Positions 22,816-31,750 are shown, counted from the stretch's first letter. The stretch: 43,227 nt of DNA from Candidatus Nitrosopumilus sp. (GCA_029263475.1 JAJCXK010000046.1:1-43227); one strand, 5' to 3'. A program made the numbers and translations. Notes: generated by a model from the letters alone, not told the origin.

Positions 22816-23661
22816 CTATCCGTATGATTCGTACTTGACTTCAAAGCTTCCATCATCACGTTTGTCATGTTCTGTGATGAAGCCTTTGGGATTCAAAAAG
22901 TCCATCACTCCGTCGATTGTTCCTTGCCAACCACAAACATAGAACATGGTATTCTCTTTGGTAATCTTATCTCCAATTAATTCTTCCAGTGCAGACATTC
23001 CATTGTCTCTTGGTCTTAGGAATGTCTCTACTCTTCCAACTTGACCTGCCCATGATCTGTTAAACCATTCTTGAGGTCTGCTGATTGCTGCTCTATATCT
23101 GAAGTTCCATTCGTCTTTCCCTTTGGCAATACTTTCGTTTTCAAGGTTGGTCAACAAGTCTTTGTAACTCAACTCATCTACGTAACTTGCTCCGTGCAAA
23201 ATAATGATCTCGCGTTTATCTTTTGAGTCGTGAAGGTGCTGTGCAAAGCTGACAAATGGTGCTAGACCTGTTCCGCCACCAATACAAATAATTCGTCTGT
23301 TATCTTTTTCACCATTTGTCAGTTCTTCATTAATCAGTAGTGCTCTGCCAGTTGGTTTCAACCAGAGAATTTCATCTCCTTCTTTCACATTAAATATCTG
23401 TGTGGTTAGTCTGCCTGGAAGTGGTTTTCTTACCCATCTGATCACTATCTCGATGTAATCTCTGTTTTCTGGATGTGATGCAATTGAATATGCTCGTCTA
23501 ACTATTTTTCCATTGTCTGCGGCGTTTGGTAATCCTAGTGTGATAAATTGACCTGCCTTATAATCTGGAACCGGACCTTCTTTTGGAACCATTCTCAAAA
23601 TGACCAAATCTTCCTTTAGTAATTGAACGTAAGTGACTGTTGCTTTGTTATCTACTACCAT
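22816..23661 (-). CDS. Ferredoxin-NADP reductase family protein 1
   Basis: A 281-residue FAD/NAD(P) reductase. The FAD motif RRAYSIASHPENRDY is at about residues 52-66, PGRLTTQIF follows, the nucleotide loop ICIGGGTGLAPFVSF is at about 129-143, and the end has YVCGWQGTIDGVMDFL and the final ESYG. It should pass electrons between ferredoxin and NADP(H). A TATA element at 23684-23697 on this strand is about 30 bases before the ATG. The paralogue at 33978-34820 keeps the same motifs; two dicluster ferredoxins lie at 11-12 kb, giving a possible two-by-two set. Confidence 0.9.
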   Translation of the reverse strand: MVVDNKATVTYVQLLKEDLVILRMVPKEGPVPDYKAGQFITLGLPNAADNGKIVRRAYSIASHPENRDYIEIVIRWVRKPLPGRLTTQIFNVKEGDEILWLKPTGRALLINEELTNGEKDNRRIICIGGGTGLAPFVSFAQHLHDSKDKREIIILHGASYVDELSYKDLLTNLENESIAKGKDEWNFRYRAAISRPQEWFNRSWAGQVGRVETFLRPRDNGMSALEELIGDKITKENTMFYVCGWQGTIDGVMDFLNPKGFITEHDKRDDGSFEVKYESYG

Positions 23662-23785
23662 AACGATTCAATCCCTCTTTGGAAGGTTAAATATATTGTG
23701 TTAATTTCATATGTCGATTTTTTTTAGACCGCTAAACGTTAATAACCAATTTGAGGATCTTATTTCAATCAGAATTCTGATAATT

Positions 23786-23859
23786 GGGCCGGTCGTCTAG
23801 TCTGGTAGGATAGGTGCATGGCATGCATCGGATCGAGGGTTCAAATCCCTTCCGGTCCA
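23786..23859 (+). tRNA. tRNA-Ala (anticodon GGC)
   Basis: A 74-nt cloverleaf: acceptor arms GGGCCGG/CCGGTCC, anticodon stem GGTGC/GCATC with loop ATGGCAT and anticodon GGC, T-arm GAGGG-TTCAAAT-CCCTT, discriminator A. No intron and no encoded CCA. It ends two bases before the stop of the minus-strand HEAT gene. Confidence 0.94.
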
Positions 23860-23860
23860 C

Positions 23861-24457
23861 TTATTTTTCTATTAATGATATCATTTTTTCGATTTCAGAA
23901 TCCTTTTCTTTCAAAATTGTATTGATATTCTGTTCTGAAACTGTTATCTTCAAATCAATAATTGCTTGAAGTGCGCTTTTTCTCACTTCCATGTTTGAAT
24001 CTGATAGTGCTTGGATGAAAACACTGCTATTTTCTCGGGCTTTCAAATGTCCTAATGCTCCTATTGCACATGACTTTACAACTGATTTCTCGTCTTTTAC
24101 TAGTTTTATTATATCTGGAATAGATGATGTCTCATTTCTATTTGCCAATATCAGTAATATCGAGCTTTTCATATTTTCACTGTCTGAACTTAAACAGTCA
24201 ATCAAAAAATCCAAAATTTTATTTTTATTTAGCACTAGTGAGCTAAAAGCTTCTCCTCTAACTTTGATATCTGCATCATCTAACTTTGAAATTATTTTTC
24301 TCAAAACCTCTGGGTCGTCAGCGCTGTCCAGGGATTCTAGAGTTTCAATTTTTTCATTACTGTTTCCAGATTCTAAAATTTTTAAAATTTTTTCCAAGTT
24401 ATCTTTAAATTCTATATTTCCAGTTAATATTGGTTCAAATCTTTCAATTTTTTTCAT
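23861..24457 (-). CDS. HEAT-repeat protein
   Basis: A 198-residue helical-repeat protein. Typical HEAT units are visible, for example DDPEVLRKIISKLDDADIKV, then EAFSSLVLN, ESSILLILANR-like segments, KSCAIGALGHLKARE and MEVRKSALQAIIDLKI. Such proteins are protein-protein scaffolds; in archaea some act with phycocyanobilin-lyase-like or clamp proteins, but no specific partner can be named. It is divergent from alba with 54 bases between, so the two promoters overlap or abut. Confidence 0.8.
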   Translation of the reverse strand: MKKIERFEPILTGNIEFKDNLEKILKILESGNSNEKIETLESLDSADDPEVLRKIISKLDDADIKVRGEAFSSLVLNKNKILDFLIDCLSSDSENMKSSILLILANRNETSSIPDIIKLVKDEKSVVKSCAIGALGHLKARENSSVFIQALSDSNMEVRKSALQAIIDLKITVSEQNINTILKEKDSEIEKMISLIEK

Positions 24458-24476
24458 TTAATCCAATAAAATCCTC

Positions 24477-24490
24477 CTAGCTTTAAATTA
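24477..24490 (+). promoter_or_regulatory. Promoter of alba with the ferredoxin-type box
   Basis: CTAGCTTTAAAT at 24477-24488 is the same 12-base core found ahead of both ferredoxin genes. CTTTAAAT starts 31 bases before the alba ATG at 24512, matching the leaderless arrangement of the ferredoxins. Confidence 0.7.
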
Positions 24491-24511
24491 TCCTCGTATG
24501 GGTAATGTTGC

Positions 24512-24799
24512 ATGTCAAATGAAACTCGAGACACCGTATTCATTGGTAAGAAACCATTGATGGCATATGTAACATCAGCGCTAATTCAATTGGCAAACTT
24601 ACCTACCGTCAACATCAAAGCTAGGGGACTCAGCATAGGTCGTGCTGTCGATGTAGCTCAAATCATTGCAAGAAAGACAGAAAATGCAGGCTACACCATA
24701 GGACAAATCAGTATTGGCTCAGAGTCACTAGAATCACAAGATGGTAAAACTAGAAACGTTTCAACAATAGAAATTGAAATAAAGAGAGTCACATCGTAA
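24512..24799 (+). CDS. albA: DNA/RNA-binding protein Alba
   Basis: A 95-residue chromatin protein. Family hallmarks are TVFIGKKPLMAYVTSALIQL with the DNA-binding lysines at 13-14, IKARGLSIGRAVDVAQIIAR, and the C-terminal strand TIEIEIKRV. Alba dimers coat DNA and RNA and are regulated by lysine acetylation in Sulfolobus. The length is normal. It has a strong promoter shared in sequence with the two ferredoxin genes, in line with abundant expression, and ends in a T-rich terminator that also serves the convergent gene at 24826. Confidence 0.94.
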   Translation: MSNETRDTVFIGKKPLMAYVTSALIQLANLPTVNIKARGLSIGRAVDVAQIIARKTENAGYTIGQISIGSESLESQDGKTRNVSTIEIEIKRVTS

Positions 24800-24825
24800 C
24801 AGTTCTTTATTTGAATTTTTTTATT

Positions 24826-25692
24826 TTACTCGCTTTTTGCTTTTTCATATTTCTTTTCCATTTCTCTGTATTTTTGAAGTTCAACCAGATTGTTGAACTG
24901 ATCAAAGTTAACCAACCTCTGCTTTTGCTTTAAAGTGCTTCCTGTATCCTTTAGCTCTTTTAAAATATTCATTGTTGCATACGTGTTGGCATATAGTACT
25001 GAAAGCGGATAGAGAATTATTTTAAATCCTAAACTGTTCAATGCCTTCGCCGAATTCAATGGCGTAGCTCCTCCTTCAATCATATTGGCCACCAGAGGTG
25101 CATTGATTTCTTTTCCAATCTTCTTCATTTCTTCAAACGATTCTGGGGCTTCAACAAAAATTGCGTCTGCTCCTGTCTTTTTATTTTGCTTTCCTCGCTG
25201 TATTGCTTCATCAAGTCCTTTAGTTGCTCTGGCATCTGTTCTTGCAACTATTATGAAGTCCTTGTTTTCCCTTGCATCAATTGCTGCAGACAGCTTCTCT
25301 GTGTATTCTTCTTGCGGAACTATTTCTTTTCCTTGCATGTGTCCGCATCTTTTTGGCCATTTTTGATCCTCTAGGAAAATACCTCCTGCTCCTGCGGCTT
25401 CTAATTCTTTTACCAGTTTCCATACACTTAATGCATTTCCATATCCTGTATCTGCATCAACAATCACTGGTATTGACACCGCATTACAAATCCTTCTGGC
25501 ATTGTTTACTGTTTCCGCAGATCCGACAAATCCGTAATCCGGCATTCCAAATAATGTTGCAGATGTCCCATAACCTGTTTGGAATATTGCTTCAAACCTT
25601 ATTTTTTGCGCAATTTTTGCACCTAACGCATCATAAACACCTGGAATTACAATTGGTTTTTTTGATTTTAACATGTTCTTCAAGTTTTTCAT
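24826..25692 (-). CDS. Isocitrate lyase/PEP mutase family protein, methylisocitrate-lyase-like
   Basis: A 288-residue (beta/alpha)8 enzyme. It starts KPIVIPGVYDALGAKIAQ, has the Mg-binding DADTGYGN, the flexible catalytic loop KRCGHMQGKEIV (K-[KR]-C-G-H is diagnostic of isocitrate/methylisocitrate lyases), and IVARTDAR and ANMIEGGATP further on. The reaction is likely cleavage of a 2-methylisocitrate or similar C-C bond, or a related lyase. No prpC/prpD-type partner is near. Methylisocitrate lyases are about 290 residues, so this length fits better than isocitrate lyase. Confidence 0.85.
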   Translation of the reverse strand: MKNLKNMLKSKKPIVIPGVYDALGAKIAQKIRFEAIFQTGYGTSATLFGMPDYGFVGSAETVNNARRICNAVSIPVIVDADTGYGNALSVWKLVKELEAAGAGGIFLEDQKWPKRCGHMQGKEIVPQEEYTEKLSAAIDARENKDFIIVARTDARATKGLDEAIQRGKQNKKTGADAIFVEAPESFEEMKKIGKEINAPLVANMIEGGATPLNSAKALNSLGFKIILYPLSVLYANTYATMNILKELKDTGSTLKQKQRLVNFDQFNNLVELQKYREMEKKYEKAKSE

Positions 25693-25803
25693 GATGATGT
25701 TCTTTTACTGAATTATTTATGATTTTAATCTAAACTATGTGATGTCCTGTAGAACTTTCAAAATAATTTTTTGGACACTAAAAACTGATTTTTATTTTTC
25801 AGC

Positions 25804-26313
25804 TCATTCGATCTTAATTTTTTTGACTTTTTTATTCTCATTTTTTTCTTGAATTTTTTTTAATTCTGATTCTAGAAATTGCTTGTATTTCTTGGTCTCA
25901 TCATCAGTCATGTTTGAAAAATTTGAACTTAGAATTGAGCCCATTGTGGAAATCTTTTCTAACAGATCTACTGCAACAAATCTTCCCACATTACCTAATC
26001 TGAATAATACTTCTAATTGTTTTTTGACAATGTCATTCACTTTGTCTACATCTGATGCTGTGTCTTCTCCTTTCTTTGTTAGTTGATATTTCCCGTCCTC
26101 AGTTTCCTCAATTAATCCCTCATCAAGTAATCTTCCCAATAATGGATAAATCAAACCTGGTGATGGTTTCCAGATCCCGTTACTCTGTTCTACGGCATAA
26201 TCGATTATTTCTTTTCCTGTATGTGGAGTTTTTTTTAATAATTCTAGAATAAAATATCTTGAAAATCCTCTAGGGACTGAGCTTCCTACTCTTTGAAACC
26301 ACTCAGCAATCAT
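25804..26313 (-). CDS. PadR family transcriptional regulator
   Basis: From the ATG at 26313 the product is 169 residues. The PadR winged helix is clear: RYFILELLKKTPHTGKEIID, KPSPGLIYPLLGRLLDEGLI, ETEDGKYQLTKKGEDTASDV. The C-terminal helices (FRLGNVGRFVAVDLLEKIST) form the dimer arm and end in a very Lys/Glu-rich tail. The frame could extend to a GTG at 26328, but ATG 26313 has the usual PadR N-terminus and a TATA box (about 26339-26346) at the leaderless spacing. Its promoter holds tandem palindromes. It is divergent from sdhA, so control of complex II is a reasonable guess. Confidence 0.88.
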   Translation of the reverse strand: MIAEWFQRVGSSVPRGFSRYFILELLKKTPHTGKEIIDYAVEQSNGIWKPSPGLIYPLLGRLLDEGLIEETEDGKYQLTKKGEDTASDVDKVNDIVKKQLEVLFRLGNVGRFVAVDLLEKISTMGSILSSNFSNMTDDETKKYKQFLESELKKIQEKNENKKVKKIKIE

Positions 26314-26335
26314 CACTAGTGATATCACTAGTGAT
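26312..26335. promoter_or_regulatory. Tandem perfect palindromes, likely PadR operator
   Basis: ATCACTAGTGAT occurs twice in direct succession (26312-26323 and 26324-26335), each a perfect 12-base palindrome. They cover the padR start and the region between its TATA box and transcription start, an ideal place for autorepression. The near edge is about 73 bases from the sdhA start. Confidence 0.8.
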
Positions 26336-26407
26336 ATATTTTAATATTTTGAAATATTAATTCAATTACTACATATTTATCCCACCCTAAGCAAGTTTTG
26401 CTGAAAA

Positions 26408-28120
26408 ATGGTTGATTCTATAGAATTTGATCTGATTATCTGCGGTTCTGGCCTTGCAGGTCTACGAGCAGCTATAGCTGCCGCAAAGAAAGGACCTCAT
26501 TTGAAAATTGGCATTGTTTCAAAAGTTCAGGTTATGCGTTCTCACTCTGTTTCTGCAGAAGGGGGAACAGCTGCTGTTCTTTTTGAGGATGAGGGTGATA
26601 CAATTGAATCTCATGTTTATGATACCGTAAAAGGAAGTGATTTTCTTGCAGATCAAGATGTTGCTGAAAGACTTTGTGTTGAAATGCCCCAGGAAATTCA
26701 TCAGTTAGATCATTGGGGAATGCCTTGGTCTAGAAGGACTGACGGCAGAATTGATCAACGAAACTTTGGTGGTTATAGTTTTCCTAGAGCAACATATGCA
26801 TCTGATAAAGTGGGATTCTTTGAAATGCAGACTTTGTATGACACATGTCAAAAATTTGAAAATATTGAGTATCTTAACGAGTGGTTTGTAACATCAATCA
26901 TTCACGATGGAAAACGATTCATGGGGGTCACTGCCATTGAATTAGGGTCTGGTACATTTTACACCATAAAAGGAAAGGCTCTCATTATTGCAACTGGTGG
27001 TGCTGGACGATTGTATAGCTTTTCAACTTATGCACTATCCTCAACTCCTGACGGTTTGGATATGGGATTGCGTGCTGGTATGGCACTAAAAGATATGGAA
27101 TTTGTACAATTTCACCCAACAGGAATTTTACCCTCTGGAATTTTAATCACAGAAGGTGCTAGAGGGGAAGGGGGCTATCTTCTTAATAACAAAGGTGAAC
27201 GATTCATGAAAACATATGCTGCAGGTAAGATGGAATTAGCTCCACGTGATATTGTATCAAGATCAATTATGACTGAAATCCAAGAAGGGCGTGGATTCAA
27301 GCATGAAACTGAGGTGGATTGTATGAAACTTGATTTAAGACATCTTGGTGATGAGAAAATCAAAGAAAAATTGGGTGGAATTAGAGAAATTTCTATCAAG
27401 TTTTCTGGTCAGGATCCTGCCAAAGATTTGCTTGACATTAGGCCTGTATGTCATTACATGATGGGTGGACTTCATACTGATATTGACGGTGCAACCGAAA
27501 TTCAAGGAGTTTGGGCGGCAGGTGAGGCGGCATGTAACAGTGTTCATGGGTCTAATCGGTTGGGTGCCAATTCTACCTCTGAATGTATTGTTTGGGGAAA
27601 AATTACAGGCGAACTTGCAATTGACTATATTCAAAATAATCCCTCATCAAATCCTTGGCCTCATCATCTGGTGTTGGCTGAGGAAAAAAGAATCTATGAT
27701 GGAATTTTCAGGGGTCACGGAGATGTTAATCCATATGAAATTCGACAAGAGCTTACTGATACAATGAATGACAAAGCGTATGTTTACAAAGACGAGAAAA
27801 ATCTTGTTGAGGGCCTAAAGAAAATACGTGAATTAAAACAGCAAACCTGGAAACACGTTGATGATAAGGCAAAAGAATACAATACTAATTTTGCAAATGT
27901 CATGGAACTTGATTCTATGTTTAGAGTTGCAGAAATTGTATTGCTTGGTGCAATAAACAGAAAGGAATCTCGTGGTGCACACTCACGAACTGATTATCCA
28001 AAACGTGATGATGCAAACTTTTTACATCATACCCTTGCTTACTATGATCCAAACGGACCCATAATGAAAACACATCCAGTAACAATTACCAAATATCAAC
28101 CAGTGGAGAGGAAGTACTAG
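26408..28120 (+). CDS. sdhA: Succinate dehydrogenase flavoprotein subunit
   Basis: A 570-residue protein of respiratory complex II, oxidising succinate to fumarate. FAD site IICGSGLAGLRAAIAAA begins near residue 10; the covalent FAD His is likely His46 in VMRSHSVSAEGGTA; the substrate loop includes FVQFHPTGILPSGILITEG, and the catalytic RxxH-type region is ARDIVSRSI-like (APRDIVSR). The C-terminal FAD loop is GSNRLGANSTSE. A TATA-like ATATTTAT lies about 30 bases ahead. It leads the operon sdhA-C-D-B, with zero spacing to the next gene. In the 3HP/4HB cycle succinate is also an intermediate. Confidence 0.97.
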   Translation: MVDSIEFDLIICGSGLAGLRAAIAAAKKGPHLKIGIVSKVQVMRSHSVSAEGGTAAVLFEDEGDTIESHVYDTVKGSDFLADQDVAERLCVEMPQEIHQLDHWGMPWSRRTDGRIDQRNFGGYSFPRATYASDKVGFFEMQTLYDTCQKFENIEYLNEWFVTSIIHDGKRFMGVTAIELGSGTFYTIKGKALIIATGGAGRLYSFSTYALSSTPDGLDMGLRAGMALKDMEFVQFHPTGILPSGILITEGARGEGGYLLNNKGERFMKTYAAGKMELAPRDIVSRSIMTEIQEGRGFKHETEVDCMKLDLRHLGDEKIKEKLGGIREISIKFSGQDPAKDLLDIRPVCHYMMGGLHTDIDGATEIQGVWAAGEAACNSVHGSNRLGANSTSECIVWGKITGELAIDYIQNNPSSNPWPHHLVLAEEKRIYDGIFRGHGDVNPYEIRQELTDTMNDKAYVYKDEKNLVEGLKKIRELKQQTWKHVDDKAKEYNTNFANVMELDSMFRVAEIVLLGAINRKESRGAHSRTDYPKRDDANFLHHTLAYYDPNGPIMKTHPVTITKYQPVERKY

Positions 28121-28552
28121 ATGACTCGGGGTGAACGTAAAGAAGGTATCAAAGGAATGGCCAATCCTCGTCGATATGGTATTGAACGAGTTGCATATTT
28201 GTTAATGCGATTAAGTGGATTGGGTTTATTGGCATATTTTATTGGTCATATTTATGAGACAAGTAATATTTTGAGGGGGCAAGTTGGCTGGGATGAATTT
28301 ATGGAACTCATTTCCGGTACTGAAGGACACATCGTTATGTCTGTTGTAATTGCAATGTGTGTATTTCATACTGTAAATGGAGTTCGAGTGATGTTGGGAC
28401 ACGGGGGTGTAGGAGTGGGAAAGCCTGCAAGACCTGATTATCCATATGATCCTGCATCCCAAAACTATCGACATAAAATAGGAATTTATTCTGCGATGGT
28501 TCTTGCAGCATTTGCGATGATGTATGGTTTAGCGGTAATGTTTGGTGAATGA
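28121..28552 (+). CDS. sdhC: Succinate dehydrogenase membrane subunit C
   Basis: A 143-residue protein with three membrane segments (about 26-45, 72-92 and 118-140). Histidines in IGHIYETS and CVFHTVNGVRVML occupy the positions of haem b ligands in cytochrome b556 subunits, and the N-G-V-R pattern matches the family. It starts directly after the sdhA stop and overlaps the upstream extension of sdhD. Confidence 0.85.
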   Translation: MTRGERKEGIKGMANPRRYGIERVAYLLMRLSGLGLLAYFIGHIYETSNILRGQVGWDEFMELISGTEGHIVMSVVIAMCVFHTVNGVRVMLGHGGVGVGKPARPDYPYDPASQNYRHKIGIYSAMVLAAFAMMYGLAVMFGE

Positions 28553-28553
28553 A

Positions 28554-28898
28554 ATGAGAGAAAGTACAATAATGAAAATACACTATGGTACTGCCTTGGC
28601 AGCTGTGGCTTTGGTTGCAGTTCACATTCTGATGCGTCTAACAATGAACTATGCCGAATCTCTAGAATATGAGAACGTATTGGCAAATTACAAGTTTGTT
28701 CCATATGCTATAATGTTGGAATTAATTTTAATTCTTCTTTCGGTTCACGGGTTCAACGGTCTTAGAGTGATCTTATTGGAGCTAAAACAAGGAAGAATGT
28801 ATGAAAAAGCTGTATCTTATGGTTGTCTTGTGGCAATGATTGGGTTAATAGCATATGGCTCAAGAACAATTATTATGACTAATATGGGGATGGGATAG
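28554..28898 (+). CDS. sdhD: Succinate dehydrogenase membrane subunit D
   Basis: From ATG 28554 the product is 114 residues with three membrane segments. VAVHILMRLTM and LLSVHGFNGLRVIL provide candidate haem or quinone-site His residues, the latter matching the H-x-x-N-G-x-R motif of SdhC/SdhD proteins. In-frame TTG 28542 and GTG 28545 would overlap sdhC; ATG 28554 just after the sdhC stop is preferred. It lies two bases before the sdhB start. Confidence 0.8.
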   Translation: MRESTIMKIHYGTALAAVALVAVHILMRLTMNYAESLEYENVLANYKFVPYAIMLELILILLSVHGFNGLRVILLELKQGRMYEKAVSYGCLVAMIGLIAYGSRTIIMTNMGMG

Positions 28899-28900
28899 CA

Positions 28901-29656
28901 ATGGCACAAGTTTCTAGCATGTCAAATGAGAAATCTTCTACGATGAAGTCCATAACTCTTAAAATTTCAAGATTTAATCCTGAGCATGACGAATCAAGTC
29001 GATTCATGGAATTCAATGTAAATTATGAAAAGTGGACAACCGTTTTAGAAGCAATTCTTGACGTGAAAAAACATTTTGATCATTCTGTGGCCGTTCGCTA
29101 TTCTTGCAGACAAGCTACCTGCGGCTCGTGCGGAATGATCATTAATGGAAAGCCTAGGTTGGCGTGTTTTACTAAAATCAGCGAATTAGATTCCAACGTT
29201 GTGACGGTTGAGCCTATGAACAATTTTCCAGTTATTCGTGATTTAGCTGTAAAGTTTGAAAAGCTATTTGAATCACATCAAAAAATTAAACCCTATTTGA
29301 TTCGTGATGACACTGAATTGGTAACTGACAAAAAAGAATTCTTACAAACTCCTGAAGAAGTAGAGCAATACATCCAATTTGCGAACTGCATAAAATGTGG
29401 TTTGTGCAATTCTGCGTGTCCTACGATGGCAACTGATTCATCTTTTGTTGGACCTCAGGCATTAGCCCAGGCGTATCGATACGTTGCTGATAGTAGAGAT
29501 AAAGGAAAAGATTCTAGGTTGAAAATCATTGATGATTCGCACGGAATTTGGAGATGTCACTTTGCTGGTTCTTGTAGTCAAGTATGTCCAAAGGGTGTTG
29601 ATCCTGCAATGGGAATTCAACTACTTAGAGGATATATGCTAGGCTTTAGAGATTAG
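28901..29656 (+). CDS. sdhB: Succinate dehydrogenase iron-sulfur subunit
   Basis: A 251-residue protein. The 2Fe-2S ligands are in YSCRQATCGSCGM with a further Cys in RLACFTK; the 4Fe-4S motif is CIKCGLCNSACP; the third cluster region is CHFAGSCSQVCPKG. It passes electrons from SdhA to the membrane subunits. The length is normal. Its stop overlaps the end of the convergent DUF59 gene by four bases. Confidence 0.96.
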   Translation: MAQVSSMSNEKSSTMKSITLKISRFNPEHDESSRFMEFNVNYEKWTTVLEAILDVKKHFDHSVAVRYSCRQATCGSCGMIINGKPRLACFTKISELDSNVVTVEPMNNFPVIRDLAVKFEKLFESHQKIKPYLIRDDTELVTDKKEFLQTPEEVEQYIQFANCIKCGLCNSACPTMATDSSFVGPQALAQAYRYVADSRDKGKDSRLKIIDDSHGIWRCHFAGSCSQVCPKGVDPAMGIQLLRGYMLGFRD

Positions 29657-29976
29657 CCCAGTTTCTTTGGATTCGGACTGTTGTTTACTTGATTGTTGAT
29701 CTGTTCTGCCATGAAGTGGTTTGAAACATTTACTTTCACATCTTTTACTCCTTCAACCTTCAACAAATTGTCATGAACGTCTTGACAAATCTTGAAACCG
29801 AAAACTGCTGGACAGAATGGACTAGTAAGGTGCAAATCAACTTTGACATTACTATCGTTGATATCTACCTCGTCTATCAGTTCTAGTTCAACAATCGATG
29901 TGTTGATTTCTGGATCTACGATCTTTGATAATTCATCAAATATTTTTACTCGCATTAGTTTGATATCTTGGCTCAT
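29653..29976 (-). CDS. DUF59/MIP18 family Fe-S assembly protein
   Basis: From the ATG at 29976 the product is 107 residues. It has the DUF59 pattern LSKIVDPEINTSIVELELID, SPFCPAVFGFKICQDVHDNL and GVKDVKVNVSNHF. The conserved Cys in the SPFCP stretch and the D-P-E motif are the expected key residues. Related proteins (SufT, PaaD, MIP18) help deliver Fe-S clusters. An upstream ATG at 30009 was rejected because a clear TATATATA box (29997-30004 on this strand) lies about 25-30 bases before 29976. It converges on sdhB, an Fe-S protein. Confidence 0.85.
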   Translation of the reverse strand: MSQDIKLMRVKIFDELSKIVDPEINTSIVELELIDEVDINDSNVKVDLHLTSPFCPAVFGFKICQDVHDNLLKVEGVKDVKVNVSNHFMAEQINNQVNNSPNPKKLG

Positions 29977-30022
29977 GTCGAGAAAATCATTGATGCTATA
30001 TATAACCATTTTAGAACCTTAG

Positions 30023-31486
30023 ATGATGTATCGTTCTCGTCTTGGGACTGATTTGAGTGATATTACCTTGGATTACGTTTCGTCAATTAATGATGATTCT
30101 GAAATTGCCTTGTATGATATTCTAGGAAGCCAGGCCCACTCTCTAATGCTATTCCAAAAAAACATAATTACAAAAAATGATGCAAAAAAAATCTTATCCT
30201 CTTTAGAGAATTTAAAAAATAAAAAATTTGATACCTCTTCTGGTGCTGAAGACATTCATGAACTAATAGAATCTCTAGTAATCAAGGAAGCAGGCATGGC
30301 CAGTGGAGGTAAATTGCATACTGCAAGATCACGTAATGATCAGGTTGTCTTGGACATACGAATGAAAATTAGAGATGATATCAACATTCTCTGCAATTGT
30401 CTTCTAGATACAATTGAGGCTCTTGTATCTGTAGCAAACAATCACCAAAAAACAATTATGCCGCTTTACACTCATCTTCAACAAGCTCAGGCTGGTCTTT
30501 TTTCTCATTATCTTTTAGCTCAGGCTGATATTCTACAACGAGATTTTGAAAGATTGTATGAAACGTTTCAACGCATCAACCAGAGTCCTCTTGGTGCTGG
30601 ACCTGTAGGAGGGACAAGTATTCCAATTGACAGGCACAGTACCGCAAAGATGTTGGGTTTTGACGGTCTTGTTGAAAATTCTCTTGACGCGACAAGTGCA
30701 CGTGATTTTGTAGCAGAATATGTATCCATGGTTGCCATTCTAATGACAAATCTGAGTAGGATATCTGAAGACTTCGTAATATGGTCTACGTCTGAATTTT
30801 CTTTTATTGAACTTTCGGATGAGTTTACATCTCCTTCAAGTGTGATGCCCCAGAAAAAGAATCCTGATATCTTGGAATTAACAAGAGGAAAAACTGCAGA
30901 AGTAATAGGAAATCTAACTGCTATTTTGACTACCGTCAAGGGTTTGGCATCCGGCTATGGACGTGATTTACAACAAGTAAAATCTTCTATCTGGTCTACG
31001 TCAAAGATATCAATTAGTGCACTGTTAATTTTAAAATCTATTCTCCTTACTTTGAAAGTAAATGTAAAGCAAATGAAAAAAGTAACTGAATCCAGTAATC
31101 TTATTGCATTGGATATTGCCGAGAAACTAGTTCAGGATGGCGTTCCGTTTAGAGTGACCCATAAAATCTCCGGAATCCTAGTTCAACTGGCACACAATTC
31201 AAAAAAACCTATTTCAAAACTAACTTTATCTGACATAGAGAAATCTGTGGTTGGCACTAAAGTTGATCCTGCAATGGTTTCCAAAATTATTTCTTCCATC
31301 ACAGTTGTATCCTCTCTTAAAGATAGGATATCATATGGTTCTTCAGGATCTAACGAACAAAAAAGAATGATTTCTGATAGAGTAAAACGAATTAATCAAT
31401 ATCGTACAGATATATCAAATAGAGAAAATAATATCAATTCATCCATTGATGATTTGGAACGACAAATCCGCGAAATAATTGGATGA
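30023..31486 (+). CDS. argH: Argininosuccinate lyase
   Basis: A 487-residue enzyme that cleaves argininosuccinate to arginine and fumarate. The fumarase-superfamily signature SSVMPQKKNPDILEL is at about residues 272-286; SGGKLHTARSRNDQVVLDIR and MPLYTHLQQAQ are typical of ArgH. Length is normal. It is divergent from the DUF59 gene with overlapping promoter regions (46 bases between starts). It may start at either of two adjacent ATG codons. Confidence 0.95.
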   Translation: MMYRSRLGTDLSDITLDYVSSINDDSEIALYDILGSQAHSLMLFQKNIITKNDAKKILSSLENLKNKKFDTSSGAEDIHELIESLVIKEAGMASGGKLHTARSRNDQVVLDIRMKIRDDINILCNCLLDTIEALVSVANNHQKTIMPLYTHLQQAQAGLFSHYLLAQADILQRDFERLYETFQRINQSPLGAGPVGGTSIPIDRHSTAKMLGFDGLVENSLDATSARDFVAEYVSMVAILMTNLSRISEDFVIWSTSEFSFIELSDEFTSPSSVMPQKKNPDILELTRGKTAEVIGNLTAILTTVKGLASGYGRDLQQVKSSIWSTSKISISALLILKSILLTLKVNVKQMKKVTESSNLIALDIAEKLVQDGVPFRVTHKISGILVQLAHNSKKPISKLTLSDIEKSVVGTKVDPAMVSKIISSITVVSSLKDRISYGSSGSNEQKRMISDRVKRINQYRTDISNRENNINSSIDDLERQIREIIG

Positions 31487-31502
31487 ATGTAATAAGAGGG
31501 AG

Positions 31503-31576
31503 CGGGTCTAAAGGGATTCGGACCCTTGACAACCGGATTAAAAGTCCGGTGCGCTACCTGGCTGCGCCATAGACCC
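31503..31576 (-). tRNA. tRNA-Lys (anticodon TTT)
   Basis: A 74-nt minus-strand cloverleaf: acceptor GGGTCTA/TAGACCC with G discriminator, anticodon stem CCGGA/TCCGG around loop CTTTTAA (anticodon TTT), T-arm AAGGG-TCCGAAT-CCCTT. No intron, no encoded CCA. It sits just after argH on the other strand. Confidence 0.95.
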
Positions 31577-31672
31577 TCGTAAAAAATGCCTTAATTGTAT
31601 AATTTAGTCTTTTACAAAATATTTTGTGATGTCAGAAACTTTTAATCTGGCGATTTGTCTTGAATAATTCGT

Positions 31673-31750
31673 GCCCTTGTAGTATAGCCCGGTCTAGAAT
31701 TCGGCCCTGTCACGGCTGAGACGCGTGTTCAAATCCCGCCGAGGGCGCCA
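31673..31750 (+). tRNA. tRNA-Asp (anticodon GTC) with encoded CCA
   Basis: Acceptor arms GCCCTTG/CGAGGGC, anticodon stem CGGCC/GGCTG with loop CTGTCAC (anticodon GTC), T-loop TTCAAAT, discriminator G and a genomically encoded CCA. The T-stem (GCGTG with CCCGC) contains one T-C mismatch at the second pair next to the loop, and the anticodon stem has a G-T pair, so the molecule is slightly imperfect but still folds. Confidence 0.88.
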
